From positions 85,249 to 149,248 of IMG/VR virus record IMGVR_UViG_3300042691_026427: a DNA stretch of 64,000 bases; one strand, written 5' to 3'. Both the position numbers and the translations under genes were made by a program. Source of the DNA: a virus. Positions 19,261 to 27,426 of the stretch are shown piece by piece (position 1 is the stretch's first letter; each line of letters starts with the position of its first letter). A model generated the notes under the pieces. The model ran no database searches and was not told the DNA's origin. It was given only the letters and a program-made list of their open reading frames with translations.

Positions 19261-19268
19261 AATAAATA
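19261..19268 (+). promoter_or_regulatory. Late-promoter octamer AATAAATA (plus strand)
   Basis: Located 7 nt before the HNH gene start at 19276, so this gene may be read both early (from 19214) and late. Confidence 0.4.
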
Positions 19269-19275
19269 GTTCATC

Positions 19276-19797
19276 ATGGGATCAACATTAGTACTTAACA
19301 CCGACGGATCACCAGTTTCCATGCTGCCTTTGAGCGTAATTCCTTGGGAAGAAGCCATTCGTTACATGGTTTTGGACAAGGCTATCGTTCTAGAATGGCA
19401 CGATGACTGGATTGTCCACTCTGCACATTGGGAAACTCAAGTCCCTGCTGTAATCATGCTGAAAGAATACATGAAAAAGAAAGCAGGCGTGCGTTTCAGC
19501 AAAAATAACGTATTTTTACGTGACGGGTATCGCTGTGCCTACTGCGAAACAGATGTTAGCAAGAAAGAAGCTACGTTGGATCACGTGCTGCCAACCAGCC
19601 ACGGTGGTAAAACTACCTTTGAAAACACTGTAACTGCCTGCGGTCCATGTAATGCTAACAAAGGCAATAACAAGAAGATTGTGCCAAAATTCAAGCCAAC
19701 AAAGCCCACATACTTTCAGTTGGTGGAAAAGCGCAAGAAAATGCCGTTTGATTTACAGCACCACAGTTGGGAACAATACTTAGGTGTTAATCGTTAA
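19276..19797 (+). CDS. HNH endonuclease (173 aa)
   Basis: The C-terminal half carries a zinc-type HNH nuclease domain: FLRDGYRCAYC, then ATLDHVLPTSHGG (His-Asp-His core), then NTVTACGPCNANKGN. The paired CxxC knuckles at both ends bind the structural zinc. The N-terminal 75 residues (LVLNTDGSPVSMLPLSVI...) match the usual N-terminus of a stand-alone HNH family widespread in bacteria and phages, whose members nick or cut DNA in phage maturation, packaging or homing. It is a lone plus-strand gene between two minus-strand units, with its own promoter and a strong terminator. Confidence 0.85.
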   Translation: MGSTLVLNTDGSPVSMLPLSVIPWEEAIRYMVLDKAIVLEWHDDWIVHSAHWETQVPAVIMLKEYMKKKAGVRFSKNNVFLRDGYRCAYCETDVSKKEATLDHVLPTSHGGKTTFENTVTACGPCNANKGNNKKIVPKFKPTKPTYFQLVEKRKKMPFDLQHHSWEQYLGVNR

Positions 19798-19821
19798 AAA
19801 GCCCCGCAAGGGGCTTTTTTA
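19797..19821. terminator. Rho-independent terminator after HNH gene, bidirectional
   Basis: GCCCC-gcaa-GGGGC stem flanked by A and T runs. It ends the plus-strand HNH transcript and could also stop the minus-strand ligase-infA transcript from the other side. Confidence 0.9.
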
Positions 19822-19882
19822 TTGGCTGTATTTTAATAGATATCCATAAGGATAAACGCATCCTCAATGGAATTTGGCACTT

Positions 19883-20101
19883 TCACTTTGATCTATATAC
19901 TATACGACATTTTGTTAAGTCGTACGGGCTCATTTCTACCTTAACTCGGTCGCCTAACAAAATTTGGATTCTATTTTGTCGCATCTTTCCCGAGATGAAC
20001 CCTAAAACTGCGGAACCTTGTTCCAATCTTACCCTGAACATTGCGTTAGGTAATACTTCTTCTATTTTACCCTCTAGACTGATAACGTCTTCTTTTGCCA
20101 C
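19883..20101 (-). CDS. infA: Translation initiation factor IF-1
   Basis: The 72-residue protein is a full-length IF-1. It starts [20 protein letters not shown], continues FRVRLEQG, then [20 protein letters not shown] and [15 protein letters not shown], and it aligns end to end with bacterial IF-1 (an OB-fold protein bound at the ribosomal A site during initiation). The ISGKMR and SPYDL motifs are intact. The gene lies 2 nt after an 80-residue unknown gene and downstream of DNA ligase, in an operon with a near-consensus sigma70 promoter. A phage copy could bias initiation toward phage messages, many of which have very short leaders here; that role is inference. Confidence 0.95.
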   Translation of the reverse strand: MAKEDVISLEGKIEEVLPNAMFRVRLEQGSAVLGFISGKMRQNRIQILLGDRVKVEMSPYDLTKCRIVYRSK

Positions 20102-20103
20102 GA

Positions 20104-20346
20104 TTAAACACTTTCTCCTTTTAGTCCTTTGATGACCATTTCCTTAGCTCTCCTATCTAAATCGGCTACTTCAGCCGTGTGTATATTTACTGCCATTTGA
20201 GTCATGAAGTCTTTTATAGCAACCTGGCCTCGATCAGTAAAATAACAATACTCGGGCGATACTTCGCTACGATGATAGTATCGGCTGTCGCGAATCAGCT
20301 CGCAGAAGCCCCCGAACATTAAATTTTTAACAGCTTCTTTGTCCAT
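20104..20346 (-). CDS. Conserved-looking small protein between ligase and infA (80 aa)
   Basis: The start [20 protein letters not shown] at 20346 is chosen because it follows the ligase stop by 1 nt; the longer frame upstream lies inside the ligase gene and is not likely used. The protein has no recognised domain. It looks like a small alpha/beta fold with a charged C-terminal helix ([16 protein letters not shown]). Close packing (1 nt after ligase, 2 nt before infA) shows co-translation with these. Function unknown. Confidence 0.6.
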   Translation of the reverse strand: MDKEAVKNLMFGGFCELIRDSRYYHRSEVSPEYCYFTDRGQVAIKDFMTQMAVNIHTAEVADLDRRAKEMVIKGLKGESV

Positions 20347-20347
20347 A

Positions 20348-21640
20348 TTATAGTTTTTCGCCTGCTGTAAAACCTCGGAATCGAAGAGCCCGTGGAAAGC
20401 GGAGGCTGTATACGTCTTCACTATCTTGGCTCCGAGTAATTGCATCTGCTCGCACTTCCAAGACTTGACCAATAACCTCATCGTTAATCTCGGCTCTCTG
20501 ATCATCTGTCCAGCCAGAGCCAACGTTAACACGGATGAACTTGCCATCGTCCTCGCCTTCGCAGATAGCCGCGCCCATTTTGCCTTCATTTTTACCCGTT
20601 CCTGGCTCAATGCCCACAATAGTCAAACTTACTTCGATGAATGGCTTTTGTTTAAGCCAAGCCACATGTCGTTTGCAAACATAGGGAGCATCGACATCTT
20701 TAATCATAATGCCTTCGAATCCTGAATCGATAGCTTCCTTGTTGTACTGCTTGAATTGCATTTCGCCCACAGCCGTACCTAGATCAACTTCGATCTGAGG
20801 AATAATATCGATACTGCCAATTTTCTTAAAAATTTCAGTCATGCCTTTCAGCATATTGGTTCGACGCTTTTGTCCAAGAATGCTTTTGCCTTTTTGGAAT
20901 TCGCTGAGAGGAATGATGTCAAACAACATTAACACAGCATCGCTAGCTTCTACATTGTCTTTTCGGTGTACCTGCTTCATCAGTGCTTGGAAGCTGGTGC
21001 TGACAATTTCACCGTCCAGCATAACACTGCGTCCAATTAGATCAATGTTTGCTTCAATAGCTTTGGTAATATGGCTGAAGTTTTCCAAAACTTTGCCGTT
21101 GCGACTGTATTGTGTAACAGTTCTTGTCTGCATGTCTACCAATGTAAGAACACGAACTCCATCTAACTTAGGTTCAATAAGTTTCTTACCTGATACCTTG
21201 CTTTCGTGATTAGCACCATCGTGAGCCAACATGCATTCAAATACAGGTACAGCATTTTTCTTGATCTTGTTGATTGTCTTTTCGCTAACGCCGCAACGAA
21301 GATCCTTAATAAGGATACGACGATACCAATCATTCCATTGTTTTTGTTTACTTGCGCCCAAAGCTAGTTCAATAGCATCACGTGCGGCGTCGCCTGTAAG
21401 TTGTCGGGTACTTAACAAGTGGCAAAGCTCTTTGAATGCCGCCCAAGGTAGACCCTGCCCATCTGGTCCGCTGTGGCTAGGGACCTTTTTAACACCGAAT
21501 GTGATAAACGGGCTAAGTGCAAGTCGGAAGCCTTCGAACAATTCTGCATTGTCTTGCTCTGCTTCGATAATTGCTTCTTTGTTGAGACGACTGGGATGTT
21601 CTTCCAGACTGCGGATAACTGCATCGCAAGGAGTTGTCAT
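20348..21640 (-). CDS. ATP-dependent DNA ligase (T4-type)
   Basis: The enzyme seals nicks in duplex DNA through a lysyl-AMP intermediate. The nucleotidyltransferase motifs are in order: motif I EPKLDGVR with the adenylated lysine at about residue 158, motif III MLDGEIV, motif IV FEGIMIKD and motif V WLKQKP. These are followed by an OB-fold with the C-terminal motif PRALRFRG. An N-terminal helical domain of 150 residues precedes motif I, as in phage ligases of the T4 type. Length of 430 aa is within the family range. It heads the ligase-orf80-infA operon, with a TTGACA-17-TATAAT promoter just upstream. Confidence 0.93.
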   Translation of the reverse strand: MTTPCDAVIRSLEEHPSRLNKEAIIEAEQDNAELFEGFRLALSPFITFGVKKVPSHSGPDGQGLPWAAFKELCHLLSTRQLTGDAARDAIELALGASKQKQWNDWYRRILIKDLRCGVSEKTINKIKKNAVPVFECMLAHDGANHESKVSGKKLIEPKLDGVRVLTLVDMQTRTVTQYSRNGKVLENFSHITKAIEANIDLIGRSVMLDGEIVSTSFQALMKQVHRKDNVEASDAVLMLFDIIPLSEFQKGKSILGQKRRTNMLKGMTEIFKKIGSIDIIPQIEVDLGTAVGEMQFKQYNKEAIDSGFEGIMIKDVDAPYVCKRHVAWLKQKPFIEVSLTIVGIEPGTGKNEGKMGAAICEGEDDGKFIRVNVGSGWTDDQRAEINDEVIGQVLEVRADAITRSQDSEDVYSLRFPRALRFRGFTAGEKL

Positions 21641-21671
21641 GTGTGTTTCATTAGTGTGTTACTATAAGACA

Positions 21672-21700
21672 ATTATACAACATTTTGAGCAGTTTGTCAA
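21672..21700 (-). promoter_or_regulatory. Consensus sigma70 promoter TTGACA-17-TATAAT for ligase operon
   Basis: -35 at 21695-21700 and -10 at 21672-21677 on the minus strand; both hexamers are perfect with 17-nt spacing. It sits between the erpA stop and the ligase start. Confidence 0.85.
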
Positions 21701-21703
21701 GCA

Positions 21704-22030
21704 TTATTTTACCGAAAAACTACTGCCGCAGCCACAGCTAGATTCAGCATTTGGATTTAGTATGTTAAAACTAGCACCTAAGAGGTCTTCTTTATAGTCT
21801 ATTACCGCACCGGTCATATATTGCATACTCATTGCATCAACTAACAGAGTAACACCATCTTTTTCCACAACAAAGTCATCCTCATTTTGTTGTTCGTCAA
21901 AGGTAAATCCATATTGAAATCCACTGCATCCACCGCCCTGCACAAATGATCTCAATTTCAAATTGGGATTATTTTCTTCAGCTAATAGACTGGTAATTTT
22001 ATCAATTGCGTTGTCAGTTACTTGTATCAT
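21704..22030 (-). CDS. erpA: ErpA-type Fe-S cluster carrier protein
   Basis: A-type carriers hold Fe-S clusters and pass them to apo-enzymes. The 108-residue protein matches ErpA along its length: [20 protein letters not shown], then [27 protein letters not shown] and the C-terminal [10 protein letters not shown]. The three cluster-binding cysteines (one in GGGCSG, two in CGCG) are intact. The gene overlaps iscA by 4 nt (ATGA) and is last of the iscU-iscA-erpA set. Placement next to a phage operon of eight radical SAM enzymes, all needing [4Fe-4S] clusters, suggests it loads them; that link is inferred. Confidence 0.93.
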   Translation of the reverse strand: MIQVTDNAIDKITSLLAEENNPNLKLRSFVQGGGCSGFQYGFTFDEQQNEDDFVVEKDGVTLLVDAMSMQYMTGAVIDYKEDLLGASFNILNPNAESSCGCGSSFSVK

Positions 22031-22347
22031 ATTCTAAAACTTTCACCGCATCCGCAGCGGTCGCGTTCATTTGGATTTTTAAAATCAAATCCTTCGTTAA
22101 GTCCATTCCGAACCCAATCAATTTCAACACCTTGAATATATGCACAGCTTTTAGGATCAACATATAGTTGGCAACCATACGACTCAAAGCATCGATCTTC
22201 CGGGTTTGGTTGATCCACATATTCTAACACATAGGCCAGTCCAGAACATCCAGTAGTTTTAACGCCTACTCGTAATCCTATACCTTTACCTCTTTTGGAT
22301 AAGGTTGCTTTGACTTTTTTAGCAGCCTGTTCAGTTAGTGATATCAT
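22027..22347 (-). CDS. iscA: IscA-type Fe-S cluster carrier protein
   Basis: Starting at [16 protein letters not shown] (22347) gives a 106-residue protein of normal IscA length; a further upstream Met is inside iscU and unlikely. The cysteines are in [15 protein letters not shown] and at the C-terminus RCGCGESF, as in Isc[17 protein letters not shown] and [12 protein letters not shown] are also typical. It overlaps the end of iscU by 17 nt and the start of erpA by 4 nt, so the three are translated together. Confidence 0.93.
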   Translation of the reverse strand: MISLTEQAAKKVKATLSKRGKGIGLRVGVKTTGCSGLAYVLEYVDQPNPEDRCFESYGCQLYVDPKSCAYIQGVEIDWVRNGLNEGFDFKNPNERDRCGCGESFRI

Positions 22348-22714
22348 GTTTGTTTTTGTAATCAGCCACGGCTGCTTTGATAGCATCTTCTGCTAAAATG
22401 CTACAATGTATCTTAACTGGGGGTAGTGCTAGTTCTTCAGCAATCTCACTGTTCTTGATAGTGCCTGCTTGATCAAGTGTCATGCCTTTGACCATTTCTG
22501 TTATAAGACTGCTGCTGGCGATAGCACTGCCGCAGCCATAAGTTTTGAAGCGAGCATCAGTAATAATACCATCCTCAACTTTGATCTGTAGTTTCATTAC
22601 ATCACCGCAGGCAGGTGCGCCAACCATGCCAGTTCCTACTGTGTCGTCAATATCAAATTTACCTACATTGCGAGGATTTTCATAGTGATCAATTACGGCG
22701 GCCGAATAAGACAT
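22331..22714 (-). CDS. iscU: IscU Fe-S cluster scaffold protein
   Basis: IscU is the platform on which the cysteine desulfurase builds the [2Fe-2S] cluster. This 127-residue protein has all key residues: Cys36 and Asp38 in APACGDVMK, Cys61 in [12 protein letters not shown], and Cys104 in the chaperone-recognition and ligand motif [16 protein letters not shown]. Length matches bacterial IscU. Its ribosome-binding site GAGG lies inside the end of the broken homing-endonuclease gene, and a TTTACA-17-TATAAT promoter is 50 nt upstream. No IscS, HscA/HscB or ferredoxin is seen, so host desulfurase and chaperones would be used. Confidence 0.95.
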   Translation of the reverse strand: MSYSAAVIDHYENPRNVGKFDIDDTVGTGMVGAPACGDVMKLQIKVEDGIITDARFKTYGCGSAIASSSLITEMVKGMTLDQAGTIKNSEIAEELALPPVKIHCSILAEDAIKAAVADYKNKHDITN

Positions 22715-23343
22715 ATAATTCCTCTAATTTAATGGAACATTTTGTTCCTTTACTAACATTTACATTATACGGAATAAATTCCAAATTGTAAATACTTCCG
22801 ATGACTTTAGGAGGAACTTTATTTTTAAATCCCTCTGTTATACTATACTTATGATCTAAGTGGTAACCAAATCTACTTCTTTTTTCATGATACCCTAGCT
22901 GTGTTAAATCATTTTTGCTAGTCCAATAATAAACTTTCCTGCGGTATTTTTTAAATTCAATATATTCAGGATCGTCTGGTTTCCAAAAAAATACCTTTAT
23001 CTATCTTAGTTTGAATCATTTTTTTAATAGACTCAGGTTTTACTTCTCTACCCGTTAATGCTATTGAACGTTTTCTATTAGATTCTTCTGTTTGACTTTT
23101 GCCAGCCATACCTTTTCTATTTAAATTAGCTAAACTATTTGTATTAGTTTGTCTTACACCAAACATAGGATTGTTTTCTCCTTGTTTAGCAAGGCTAGCT
23201 TTTTGTTTCCATGTTTCTGAACGATTATTTGCGGACCATCTTCTTGAACAAATAGGACCACAAAATCGTCTTGCTTGTTCTTTTTTGCCAGTCTTTAGTA
23301 ATATAAATTTATTGTTACAATGTTCGCAAATTTTTTCTAACAT
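22689..23343 (-). pseudogene. Frameshifted homing endonuclease (zinc finger, NUMOD3, HNH-like end)
   Basis: From the ATG at 23343 the protein begins with a CEHCNNKF...RRFCGPIC zinc finger, then a NUMOD3-type DNA-binding motif (GENNPMFGVRQ, and NLNRKGMAGKSQTEESNRKR). The frame stops at 22966 after 125 residues. One base more in the A7 run near 22985-22991 would restore KGIFFWKPDDPEYIEFKKYR and continue through HLDHKYSITEGFKNKVPP and IGSIYNLEFIPYN, a typical HNH-like C-terminal half, to a stop at 22689 inside iscU. So the gene is either broken by a homopolymer deletion or the base was lost in sequencing. It has its own late octamer at 23368. Confidence 0.8.
22764..22792 (-). promoter_or_regulatory. 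sigma70-type promoter TTTACA-17-TATAAT for iscU-iscA-erpA
   Basis: -35 at 22787-22792 and -10 at 22764-22769, minus strand, exact 17-nt spacing. It is inside the 3' part of the homing-endonuclease remnant, giving the Fe-S genes their own early promoter. Confidence 0.65.
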
Positions 23344-23367
23344 AATAGAAACCTCGTTGTGTTCTAT

Positions 23368-23375
23368 TATTTAGT
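23368..23375 (-). promoter_or_regulatory. Late-promoter octamer ACTAAATA
   Basis: 25 nt before the start of the homing-endonuclease gene; CGAGG ribosome-binding site lies between them. Confidence 0.45.
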
Positions 23376-23403
23376 CTGTTACGAAAATATGCCATATAGT
23401 TGA

Positions 23404-23814
23404 TTATGTCAGGTCAGCAATCATAAACTCTTCATCGAAATATTGACGAACATCTGGAACCATTCCTTGACTTGTGTCAAATTGCCATTGCCCAATGACT
23501 TCTAGTATTTGATTGTAAATTGTCGAGTTGTCTGTGTATCTTACAAAATATGGATCATTGCCGTATAACAGATCAGCATCGTCCAAATAGTCAATAGGAT
23601 CGCCACCAAAGTATTCCGATAACCAACGAGCGTAGCATATGCCTACCATGTAGCTTTTTGCAGGATAGATCCATCCGATATCTTTTTCAGTAAAATATCT
23701 TACAGCATTATTTGTTATGTCATCAGACAGCACAATTTCTTTGGTATTGAGATCGTCATCAAACACTTGATTGATCCGATGATAAACTTCTTGTCGTATT
23801 TTCCATTCTTTCAT
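23404..23814 (-). CDS. Unknown protein ending the radical SAM operon (136 aa)
   Basis: An alpha-rich protein with WIYPAKSYMVGICYARWLSE and ADLLYGNDPYFVRY but no recognised domain, signal or metal motif. Its first 56 bases overlap the end of the preceding radical SAM gene, which is a large overlap, but the only later Met (near residue 57) would remove a third of the protein. It may be a partner or immunity-type protein for the modification system; nothing in the sequence shows this directly. Confidence 0.6.
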   Translation of the reverse strand: MKEWKIRQEVYHRINQVFDDDLNTKEIVLSDDITNNAVRYFTEKDIGWIYPAKSYMVGICYARWLSEYFGGDPIDYLDDADLLYGNDPYFVRYTDNSTIYNQILEVIGQWQFDTSQGMVPDVRQYFDEEFMIADLT

Positions 23815-24724
23815 TTTTGTACCAGTTTATTAAATTGTAATAACCATTACAACTATTGTCAAGATCCTTAACATACCTATAGTGCTCAGTTAAGCACCCG
23901 CCAAAGTAATCACAAGTGCGGCAAACATCACTGACATTAGCTTGTTTTTCTTTCTTAGTCCATTTAATGTAGTCATCAAATGAATCAAGTCCTAGAAAGT
24001 ATTCTCTATCGTTAAGATCAAATTCAAGAACACCAAAGTTACCATTAGGAGTTATATAAACATGATCATCACTGAATGCATTTCGTTGCTTGTTTATCAC
24101 ATCTTCTATATAGTATTCATTAATAAATTCAAACTGTTTAGGTATTGAAGATGCTATCCATTTTTTAACAAATTTTTCGTAATCAGCATGGCTAACATTG
24201 TAGCAGTTGGCCTGATTAATACTATAAGGTTTTATCTCAACACTTTCGACACTTGAACATAAATTCATAGATTCAATTAACTCATCTACATTCATTTTCA
24301 ATACTTCAGGACTTGCCAATACTAACACTGCAATAGGCACAGGACTCATTAACATATTTTGATAAACTCGATCATGCTTTTCACGAGCTGACCAATCGTA
24401 ACTAACACTTAGATAAAAGTCATCTTCGTAAAATCCCTCATGTAACATTGAAAAATTAGTAATAACATTAATCTTTCCTTGATAATGTTTACGAATAACA
24501 TCACGCATTGCATAGAAGTAATCTTTTTTTAGAGCACCAATTTCACCGCCATATAAATCTATATGGCCTATCTCAGGTATTTGAGCCAATAGGCTATCTA
24601 ACTTATCTAAGTCTATTTTATTAGTATCGGCAAGTTGCTGTTCAGTAAGATAACAGAAGTCACATCTAAAATTACAAAAATAACTAGGATTGATCGAAAC
24701 GGTAATAGGCTTATTCATGTTCAT
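23759..24724 (-). CDS. Radical SAM protein (321 aa)
   Basis: The radical SAM cluster motif is CNFRCDFC (Cys17, 21, 24). It is followed by the glycine-rich SAM site IDLYGGEIGA and a barrel-type strand pattern (INVITNFSML, FYLSVSYDWSAREK). The C-terminal third has CRTCDYFGGC and a further Cys (NSCNGY), a short SPASM/twitch-type auxiliary cluster domain after the VYITPNGNFGVLEF strand. Such enzymes modify peptides or proteins. It overlaps the upstream radical SAM gene by 14 nt. Substrate unknown. Confidence 0.85.
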   Translation of the reverse strand: MNMNKPITVSINPSYFCNFRCDFCYLTEQQLADTNKIDLDKLDSLLAQIPEIGHIDLYGGEIGALKKDYFYAMRDVIRKHYQGKINVITNFSMLHEGFYEDDFYLSVSYDWSAREKHDRVYQNMLMSPVPIAVLVLASPEVLKMNVDELIESMNLCSSVESVEIKPYSINQANCYNVSHADYEKFVKKWIASSIPKQFEFINEYYIEDVINKQRNAFSDDHVYITPNGNFGVLEFDLNDREYFLGLDSFDDYIKWTKKEKQANVSDVCRTCDYFGGCLTEHYRYVKDLDNSCNGYYNLINWYKNERMENTTRSLSSDQSSV

Positions 24725-25781
24725 TTACATAAGGTGTAGGATCTACTTTTCCAGTCAATCCGTTTGCTTCAATTATGAGAGGCGCTAGAGTTTTCATCTT
24801 AACACAATGAGCTTCTACCATATTGTGGTCTTTTAGATCTTTGATTGTTTTCTTGCAACCGTTGCATATTTGAAACATAGGGCAAGTCCAACAGCTCTGT
24901 TTTAAACTTTGTAATTCAGGTTGAAACTGTAAGGGAAATACTTTCTCCCCTTTCATTTCTTCTTCAAAGTTTATATTGTAGATCCGGTCATCACCAAATG
25001 CTCCGCAACTGTAATAATCGCCTGTAGGCTGCAAGGTTCTTATACCACTATCGCACGATCTGTTCTGAGGACAACTTGTGGCATATCCGTTCAAACGATT
25101 TACCATTTGTTTTGTGTTAAATTCCCATTCAGTTAACCCTTGTTGCCAAATTTTTACATATATTTCGTATATGTCAGCTAACATGTATGGTCTACCTTCT
25201 TGTCCCATAGTAATATTTTTAAATTTAACTGGAGGGCCACTGCTAAATGCATAATTGAGTTTACATTCAACATTCATTTCTTTTGCCAGCTCTACATTCT
25301 TAATTGCAAGATGTTGATTCTCTTCTGTAATTACTGTGATAAAATCAGGACGATATCCTATGCGCTCTAGCATCATATTGCTGACTGCCCAAAAGTCCTC
25401 TTCGCTGAATTCTGTTAGGTCTCCCTTAAGACGGCCGCCGCCATATTGGAAACTAGTTGTGACTCCTAGGCGAGGATGCTTAAACAGAGATTCCCACTTG
25501 GTAGGATTTTTATAAAATGGCCACAGATTACTTGTAAAACTGATAGTAGCTGTCGAGCCTATATTGTCTAAGTGTTCAATAAGTTTCCAATAATAATCTG
25601 GTGGCATCATTAAGGGGTCGCCGCCATTGACAATTATAGTTCGAGTTTCTGGAAATCTTTCTAAGAAACGAAAGATATATTCATGATCAAGCTCTGCAGA
25701 CTTATCTTCAGTAATGTTCGTGCTAGAACAAAATGTGCATTTAAAATTGCACCGTTCAGTTGGCTTGATTATTAGATCCAT
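24711..25781 (-). CDS. Radical SAM/SPASM peptide-modifying-type enzyme (356 aa)
   Basis: CNFKCTFC (Cys11, 15, 18) is followed by TIIVNGGDPLMM, the SAM-binding GGxP-like motif, with the usual partial barrel after it (ISFTSNLWPF, GVTTSFQYGG). The C-terminal SPASM region has CPQNRSCDSG, YYSCGAFGDD and CWTCPMFQICNGC followed by HC, enough for two auxiliary [4Fe-4S] clusters. The RTLQPTGDYYSCGAF strand is the usual SPASM entry. It overlaps the B12-type enzyme upstream by 26 nt. Confidence 0.88.
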   Translation of the reverse strand: MDLIIKPTERCNFKCTFCSSTNITEDKSAELDHEYIFRFLERFPETRTIIVNGGDPLMMPPDYYWKLIEHLDNIGSTATISFTSNLWPFYKNPTKWESLFKHPRLGVTTSFQYGGGRLKGDLTEFSEEDFWAVSNMMLERIGYRPDFITVITEENQHLAIKNVELAKEMNVECKLNYAFSSGPPVKFKNITMGQEGRPYMLADIYEIYVKIWQQGLTEWEFNTKQMVNRLNGYATSCPQNRSCDSGIRTLQPTGDYYSCGAFGDDRIYNINFEEEMKGEKVFPLQFQPELQSLKQSCWTCPMFQICNGCKKTIKDLKDHNMVEAHCVKMKTLAPLIIEANGLTGKVDPTPYVNEHE

Positions 25782-27426
25782 ATTCTACTATTTCTTCAAA
25801 GAGGTTATTATAGATTAACTGCTCGTTTGAATTTATAAATTCTTCGATTATTTCTAATCTATTTTTTCCATTTATTTTTGTTATATCCTTAGCAGCAGTT
25901 TCGTAATTTAGTGTATCTTTTACATCGTTGTATATCTCTTTAAAAGAACTAATGTTATTCATAGCGGTCCAACAATATTCAAGAAATGTCCGAACATCTG
26001 GTAAAACATCTTTTAAGTTTTTCCAAAGTTTCCTGACTAATGTATCTGATGCAAAAGACATAATAAACATTTGAATGTTATCTTCTAATGTATAAGAGTT
26101 ACAACTGGATATAGTTTTAAAATAATTTTTACGATTTTTATAAAGGCCGCTTGAAATAAAAGAAATTCCTTCTTCTACGGTTTGTGTGAAAACTTCTACT
26201 AATTTTATTTTATTTAAAGCACAATAAAGATCATCAGTAATTTCACTATCTGGTAGAGCCATATAATCATAAAAACAATATTGAATATTATTGTTTTCTA
26301 AACTATTGTATATCACTAACAGTTCATCATAAAAATCATCCAATGTTGAACCCGGCATTGCTCTTATAAATTCCATAAAAGGAGATGATGCTCCAAAATT
26401 TTTTTCGCAGTATTCAATTAATTGTATTTTATCTATCTTGTTTAAATCAACACGTTTAGAAATCTTCATTGCATTATCACTTAAACTCTGAATACCTATA
26501 TTAGGAACTATCGATTTTCTCCCGTTTGACGTATCTGTTCCTGTTATTTTGAAAATCTCATCAATTATCTTAATTTTTTTATCTAGATTTGTTGTTTTAA
26601 ACAATGAAGAGTTTATAAATGACATTCCCAAGTCATATGCATATTTTAAGAAAAACAAGTCTCGTTCTAAGAATAATCCAAAGTTTGCATCAACATTATA
26701 AATTTGCTTATAACCTAATTTGTGCAGCACATCTATTTCTCTAATTACAATATCTTCAGGTTTCTTTAACACCTTAGTTCCAATGCCGCCACCCCATTCA
26801 CAATATGTACAATGAAATGGGCACCCTCTTGTAGTTTCTATTAATACGTGTGGAAATATTCCCTCAATATCGGCGTAGTCTTTTATCTTTTTTAAGTAAT
26901 CGAAATTTTCTTCATATGCACAAACATTGGGAAATTGCCATTCTCGGCATTTAGTACTTCTTAATTCAAAACTAATATCTTCTATGTTAGGTATTCCGTT
27001 ATTTTCAAAATAGGAATCTATAAAATCTTGCATGAATAGTTCGCCTGGTTTTGTTACCTGACAGAAATAATCATACATAGTTTTCTTTTTGAAGATATCT
27101 ATATCTTTCTGCCCTATTTGCGGACCGCCCAACACATTAACTATATTAGGGTTAATATTCTTTGCCAATCTTGCAACTTCATCTATGATATCAGTATTCC
27201 AAATGTAAGAACTGTATAAAATTATGTCAGCAGTATTAACTTCTTCCCATATTTCTTTACAACTTTGATATCTGTTATATTTGAATGGTGGCTCTAACCA
27301 TTCAACTAAATCTTTGTATTTTCCAAAATTATCATAGTATGATTTCATCCATATCCAAGTCACTGGACTGAATAGCTCAGTGTCAATGCTAGGAGGATTT
27401 ACAAAAGCTATTTTAATTTTTTTCAT
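25756..27426 (-). CDS. B12-binding-type radical SAM enzyme (556 aa)
   Basis: The first 150 residues have a Rossmann-like pattern (KIKIAFVNPPS, ADIILYSSYIWN, VNVLGGPQIGQ) as in the cobalamin-binding domain of class B radical SAM enzymes, without a clear DxHxxG motif. The cluster site is TTRGCPFHCTYCEWGGG (Cys202, 206, 209), and the following YNVDANFGL and FMEFIRAMPGSTLDDF segments are typical of this group, which includes methylases and ring-forming enzymes. The last 150 residues are helical. Its start overlaps the upstream stop as TAATG. It could add methyl groups to unactivated carbon, but the reaction is not shown. Confidence 0.85.
   Translation of the reverse strand: MKKIKIAFVNPPSIDTELFSPVTWIWMKSYYDNFGKYKDLVEWLEPPFKYNRYQSCKEIWEEVNTADIILYSSYIWNTDIIDEVARLAKNINPNIVNVLGGPQIGQKDIDIFKKKTMYDYFCQVTKPGELFMQDFIDSYFENNGIPNIEDISFELRSTKCREWQFPNVCAYEENFDYLKKIKDYADIEGIFPHVLIETTRGCPFHCTYCEWGGGIGTKVLKKPEDIVIREIDVLHKLGYKQIYNVDANFGLFLERDLFFLKYAYDLGMSFINSSLFKTTNLDKKIKIIDEIFKITGTDTSNGRKSIVPNIGIQSLSDNAMKISKRVDLNKIDKIQLIEYCEKNFGASSPFMEFIRAMPGSTLDDFYDELLVIYNSLENNNIQYCFYDYMALPDSEITDDLYCALNKIKLVEVFTQTVEEGISFISSGLYKNRKNYFKTISSCNSYTLEDNIQMFIMSFASDTLVRKLWKNLKDVLPDVRTFLEYCWTAMNNISSFKEIYNDVKDTLNYETAAKDITKINGKNRLEIIEEFINSNEQLIYNNLFEEIVEYGSNNQAN

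Noticed and set aside
20347-20619. Longer N-terminus for the 80-aa protein upstream of infA
   Set aside because: The extra 91 residues lie in another frame of the ligase OB-fold; the ATG at 20346 directly follows the ligase stop.
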